Positions 6,514 through 8,726 of a stretch of 8,726 nucleotides of DNA are shown here, piece after piece. This stretch comes from an uncultured Alphaproteobacteria bacterium (GTDB lineage: Bacteria; Pseudomonadota; Alphaproteobacteria; Rhizobiales; Hyphomicrobiaceae). A program made the position numbers and the translations under genes. The stretch covers positions 1 to 8,726 of the forward strand of contig CALFEM010000266.1 in assembly GCA_937950105.1 (NCBI GenBank), read 5' to 3'. Within the stretch, counting starts at the first letter, position 1. Each line of letters opens with the position of its first letter. The notes below the pieces were generated by a model. The model saw only the letters and a list, made by a program, of their open reading frames with translations. It was not told where the DNA came from and made no database searches.

Positions 6514-7551
6514 ATGACCGAGAAACTCGAAGACATCGCCCAGCGCATGGTCGCGCCGGGCAAAGGCATCCTGGCCGCCGACGAGAGCAGCGGCACCATC
6601 AAGAAGCGCTTCGACAAGATCAACCTGGTCTCGACCGAGGACGCGCGCCGCGACTACCGCGAGATGCTGTTCCGCTCGACCGACGCCATGAAGAACCACA
6701 TCTCCGGCGTCATCCTGTACGACGAGACAATCCGCCAGAAGGCCAAGGACGGCACGCCGCTCACCGACATCATGAAGGCGGCCGGCTCGATTCCAGGCAT
6801 CAAGGTCGATATGGGTGCCAAGGCGCTGCCCGGCCCGACGTCGAAGATCGAGACCGTGACCGAGGGGCTCGACGGCCTGCGCGAACGCCTCGCCGAGTAC
6901 CACGCGCTCGGTGCCCGCTTCGCCAAGTGGCGCGCCGTCATCGCCATCGCCGACGGCTGCCCGACGTGGAACGCGGTGAAGGCCAACGCGCACGCGCTCG
7001 CCCGCTACGCCGCGCTCTGCCAGGAAGCCGGCATCGTGCCGATCGTCGAGCCGGAAATCCTGATGGACGGCGAGCATTCGAGCCACGACATCGACGAGTG
7101 CTACCGCGTCACCGAGTGGACGCTGCGCACCGTCTTCCGCTAACTCTACGACGCGCGCGTGCGGCTCGAGGGCATGGTGCTGAAGCCGAACATGATCGTC
7201 GCCGGCCAGAAGTGCGGCTCGCAGCCGTCCGCCGCCGAGGTCGCCGAAAAGACCGTGAAGTGCCTCAAGACTTGCGTGCCTTCGACCGTACCGGGCATCG
7301 CCTTCCTGTCGGGCGGCCAGTCGGACGAACTCGCCACCGAGCACCTGTCGCGCATGAACGCCATCGGCAATCTGCCGTGGGCGCTGACCTTCTCCTACGG
7401 CCGCGCCTTGCAGGCCGCCGCTCTGAAGGCGTGGGGCGGCAAGCCGGAGAACGTCGCCGCCGGCCAGCGCGCCTTCTCGCACCGCGCGCGCATGAACGGC
7501 CTCGCCGCCCTCGGCAAGTGGGAGCAGAAGCTCGAGAAAGCCGCTGCGTAG
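6514..7551 (+). pseudogene. fba: Class I fructose-bisphosphate aldolase, interrupted by an in-frame TAA
   Basis: The gene encodes a eukaryote-like class I (Schiff-base) fructose-1,6-bisphosphate aldolase of about 345 residues. The N-terminal part has GKGILAADESSGTIKKRF (17-33, with the active-site Asp23), the KVDMGAK and AKWRAVI segments carrying conserved lysines. Codon 210 (7141-7143) is TAA where the family has a residue between RTVF-x and LYD. The same frame then continues without gap as LYDARVRLEGMVLKPNM, with the Schiff-base Lys at codon 224, the SGGQSDE phosphate-binding motif, and a normal C-terminus to 7551. A 209-residue product would lack the catalytic lysine, so without read-through the protein should be dead. 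The start follows AGAGGA seven bases upstream. Either one base was miscalled (GAA to TAA would suffice) or the lesion is real and recent, since both halves look fully conserved. The symbol is generic; this is not the E. coli FbaB family. Confidence 0.88.
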
Positions 7552-7660
7552 TTGGTGGCGCCACTTCGTGTCGCGCCCGGCCGACTCCGGCCGGCGGCCC
7601 TTGGCCGCTTAGCCCGCTCACGCGGGCTGAAGTGGGCCTGTGAGACCTGAGCACCGCGAC

Positions 7661-7696
7661 ATGGCCGGGCCGAAAGGTCCGGCCATTCGCAATTTT
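7661..7696 (+). terminator. Likely intrinsic terminator after the aldolase gene
   Basis: An 11-bp stem (7661-7671 with 7676-7686, one G-T wobble) closes on a GAAA tetraloop and is followed by TCGCAATTTT. The stem is very stable, but the T-run starts six bases late, so termination may be partial. It lies about 110 bases after the aldolase stop. Confidence 0.65.
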
Positions 7697-7706
7697 CCAG
7701 TAATAA

Positions 7707-7762
7707 AAGGAGGGAGTCCGAGGGATACGTCCCTCGGGCGGGGTGTGGGGCGGCAGCCCCGC
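7707..7762. repeat. Two-hairpin element preceded by AAGGAGG
   Basis: After AAGGAGG (7707-7713) come a perfect 8-bp hairpin with a TACG (UNCG-type) loop (7718-7725 with 7730-7737) and a second one with GGGGC/GCCCC arms (7747-7751 with 7756-7760); a longer alternative pairing joins 7738-7743 with 7757-7762. The purine-rich start and paired GC hairpins resemble dispersed REP/BIME-like intergenic elements of GC-rich bacteria. Only one copy is in the window, so its repetitive nature is inferred. Confidence 0.45.
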
Positions 7763-7805
7763 TCGCGCAGCGACCGCTTGGCGTGCCTACCCCCTTCGCC
7801 GGAAA

Positions 7806-7932
7806 GTCAATTGAACGGGCAGCGCGATCAGATTGGCGCCACCGGTCCACGCCGCGCGTGATAGGACATGCGGAACGTCAATCGGCAGCGCCACTTTACA
7901 TGCGCCGCCGACTCACGCCGCGCGTGAAGGAC
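7806..7932 (+). repeat. Imperfect tandem duplication with two dyads
   Basis: Two related units lie head to tail: about 7806-7867 and 7877-7932. Both begin with GTCAAT, continue with a GGCAGCGC-type block, and end in CACGCCGCGCGTGA followed by (T)AGGAC. The 13-base core (7848-7860 and 7914-7926) is itself a dyad, CACGC-CGC-GCGTG. The cores are 66 bases apart and the unit starts 71 apart, so indels separate the copies. The position before the ThiE-like gene would suit a regulator site, but it may be a neutral duplication. Confidence 0.55.
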
Positions 7933-8033
7933 GCGCGACGATCGGGGCGCACGCCGCTTTTCTGCCCCAATGCGGTCCGATAGGCTCCGGCTCACCAATC
8001 AGCCAACCGTCCTGTACCACCGGGGTCTCACGC

Positions 8034-8679
8034 ATGTACGGCCCGTCCGCGCCGTCGAAGCTCTATCTCGTCGTCGAGGCCGGACCCGCCGCCGCGGACC
8101 GCCTGACCGCGGCGCTCGCGTCGGTCACACCGGCGACGATCTGCGTCGTCCCGGCTGCCGGCAAGTCGCTCGACGCCGACAGCGTGCTGCCTCTCATCAA
8201 GCTCGGCCAATCCAATGACATTGCCGTGCTGCTCGCCGACGACGCGCAGCTCGCCCGCGTGACGAAGGCCGACGGCGTGCATCTGACCTGGTCGAAGGAC
8301 ATCGCCGCCCGCGCCGGCGAAGCCCGCGAAATCCTCGGCACGCGCTTCATCCTCGGTGTCGATTGCGGGCGCTCGCGCCACGACGCCATGGAACTCGGCG
8401 AGACCGGCGTCGACTACATCGCTTTCGGCATCCCGGCCTCTGTCGAGGATCGCGAGACGGCGCGCGACCGGCGCCTCGAACTGATCGGCTGGTGGGCGGA
8501 GATCTTCGAGGTGCCGTGCGTCGCTTTCGACGTCGACGAACTCGACGACGCGGCCGATCTCGCCGATGCCGGGGCCGACTTCGTCGCCATCAGCCTGCCC
8601 GCCGGCAAGACCGCCGAGGAGGTGCGCGATCACCTGACCGAGGCCGTCGCCGCGCTGCATGCCGCGCCCGTGCCGAGCG
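8034..8679 (+). CDS. Thiamine phosphate synthase-like (ThiE/TenI fold) protein, 3' truncated
   Basis: The visible 215 residues form a ThiE/TenI-type TIM barrel. Recognisable blocks are LYLVVE at the start (10-15), IAVLLADDAQLARVTKADGVHL (63-84, the usual IND-GADGVHL strand), FILGVDCGRSRHDAMELGETGVDYIAFG (105-132, the usual GxS and GADYIxxG region) and VPCVAF..GADFVAIS (160-187). ThiE normally joins hydroxymethylpyrimidine pyrophosphate and thiazole phosphate. Here some expected residues differ: the lysine of the PTxTK loop is not evident after FGIPAS, and the phosphate-binding Gly-Gly-Ile after VAI is replaced by DVD at 166-168. A working TMP synthase is therefore doubtful; many Hyphomicrobiales carry such a paralogue after the aldolase gene. 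I chose the ATG at 8034 because homology starts there and upstream frame is unlike the family. The genuine sequence ends at base 8679; everything after is adapter. Confidence 0.8.
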
Positions 8680-8726
8680 AGATCGGAAGAGCACACGTCT
8701 GAACTCCAGTCACTTAGGCATCTCGT
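8680..8726 (+). other. Illumina TruSeq index adapter (not genomic)
   Basis: From 8680 the sequence reads AGATCGGAAGAGC, continues exactly as the TruSeq indexed adapter (…CTGAACTCCAGTCAC to 8713), then shows the six-base index TTAGGC (8714-8719, the code known as TruSeq index 3) and ATCTCGT. This is library adapter that was assembled onto the contig end. The apparent last residues and stop codon of the ThiE-like frame (after codon 215) come from it. Confidence 0.98.

Larger units (their letters stand above)
7552..8033. other. Structured aldolase to ThiE-like intergenic region
   Basis: This 482-base gap has no protein gene I can support. In order it contains a GC-rich stretch with a 7-bp hairpin (7611-7617 with 7622-7628, TCAC loop, no T-run), the likely terminator hairpin (7661-7696), the AAGGAGG two-hairpin element (7707-7762), the imperfect tandem repeat (7806-7932), and an upstream region for the ThiE-like gene with no clear promoter. 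The AAGGAGG is not followed by any plausible start codon and frame. Confidence 0.6.

Noticed and set aside
6478..7482. 334-residue open frame antisense to the aldolase gene
   Set aside because: A shadow of the aldolase codon pattern; low-complexity product with no recognisable fold. It spans the TAA site but does not explain it.
7159..7551. Independent small gene starting at GTG 7159
   Set aside because: No ribosome site, and it is simply the C-terminal part of the aldolase in the same frame; better described as one interrupted gene.
7611..7628. Hairpin as the aldolase terminator
   Set aside because: Good stem but no T-run follows; the hairpin at 7661-7686 is longer and has a T-run.
8680..8702. 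C-terminal residues EIGRAHV and stop of the ThiE-like protein
   Set aside because: Encoded by the sequencing adapter, apart from the first base of the Glu codon.
1..8726. CRISPR array, tRNA, rRNA or insertion sequence
   Set aside because: No regularly spaced repeats, cloverleaf-like sequence, rRNA blocks, transposase or terminal inverted repeats were seen.

Overview
The window looks like high-GC chromosomal DNA from an alphaproteobacterium, most likely of the order Hyphomicrobiales (Rhizobiales). The evidence is the gene content and order: a coiled-coil partner next to zapA, a 6S RNA between zapA and 5-formyltetrahydrofolate cyclo-ligase, a eukaryote-like class I aldolase, and a ThiE-like gene after it. 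No mobile element, CRISPR array, tRNA or rRNA was seen. The last 47 bases are not genomic: they are an Illumina TruSeq index adapter left on the end of the contig.

Layout. Bases 2-754 hold the 3' part of a PAP2-type membrane phosphatase on the + strand. Facing it, from about 4278 down to 801, is a minus-strand series read in the order: small coiled-coil protein, zapA (division), ssrS (6S RNA), fau (folate salvage), a YmdB-type metallophosphoesterase and yebC. fau and the phosphoesterase gene are one base apart. A promoter-like TTGACG-18-TATGCT precedes the series, and a second candidate promoter lies just before yebC.

From about 4357 rightwards the + strand carries central carbon metabolism: gap (with a perfect TTGACA -35 box, an operator-like dyad over the -10, and a strong intrinsic terminator), a PsiE-family membrane protein, a class I fructose-bisphosphate aldolase gene broken by one in-frame TAA, and a ThiE-like gene cut short by the adapter. 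In related genomes tkt and pgk commonly sit in this cluster; neither is in this window, and psiE occupies the place between gap and fba.

The 480-base gap between the aldolase and the ThiE-like gene is the most structured non-coding stretch. It has a GAAA-loop terminator hairpin, a two-hairpin element preceded by a perfect AAGGAGG, and an imperfect tandem duplication carrying two copies of a 13-base dyad. I found no clear evidence of a wholly new biological system. The best leads are the aldolase stop codon, the degenerate ThiE-like protein, and this structured intergenic region.
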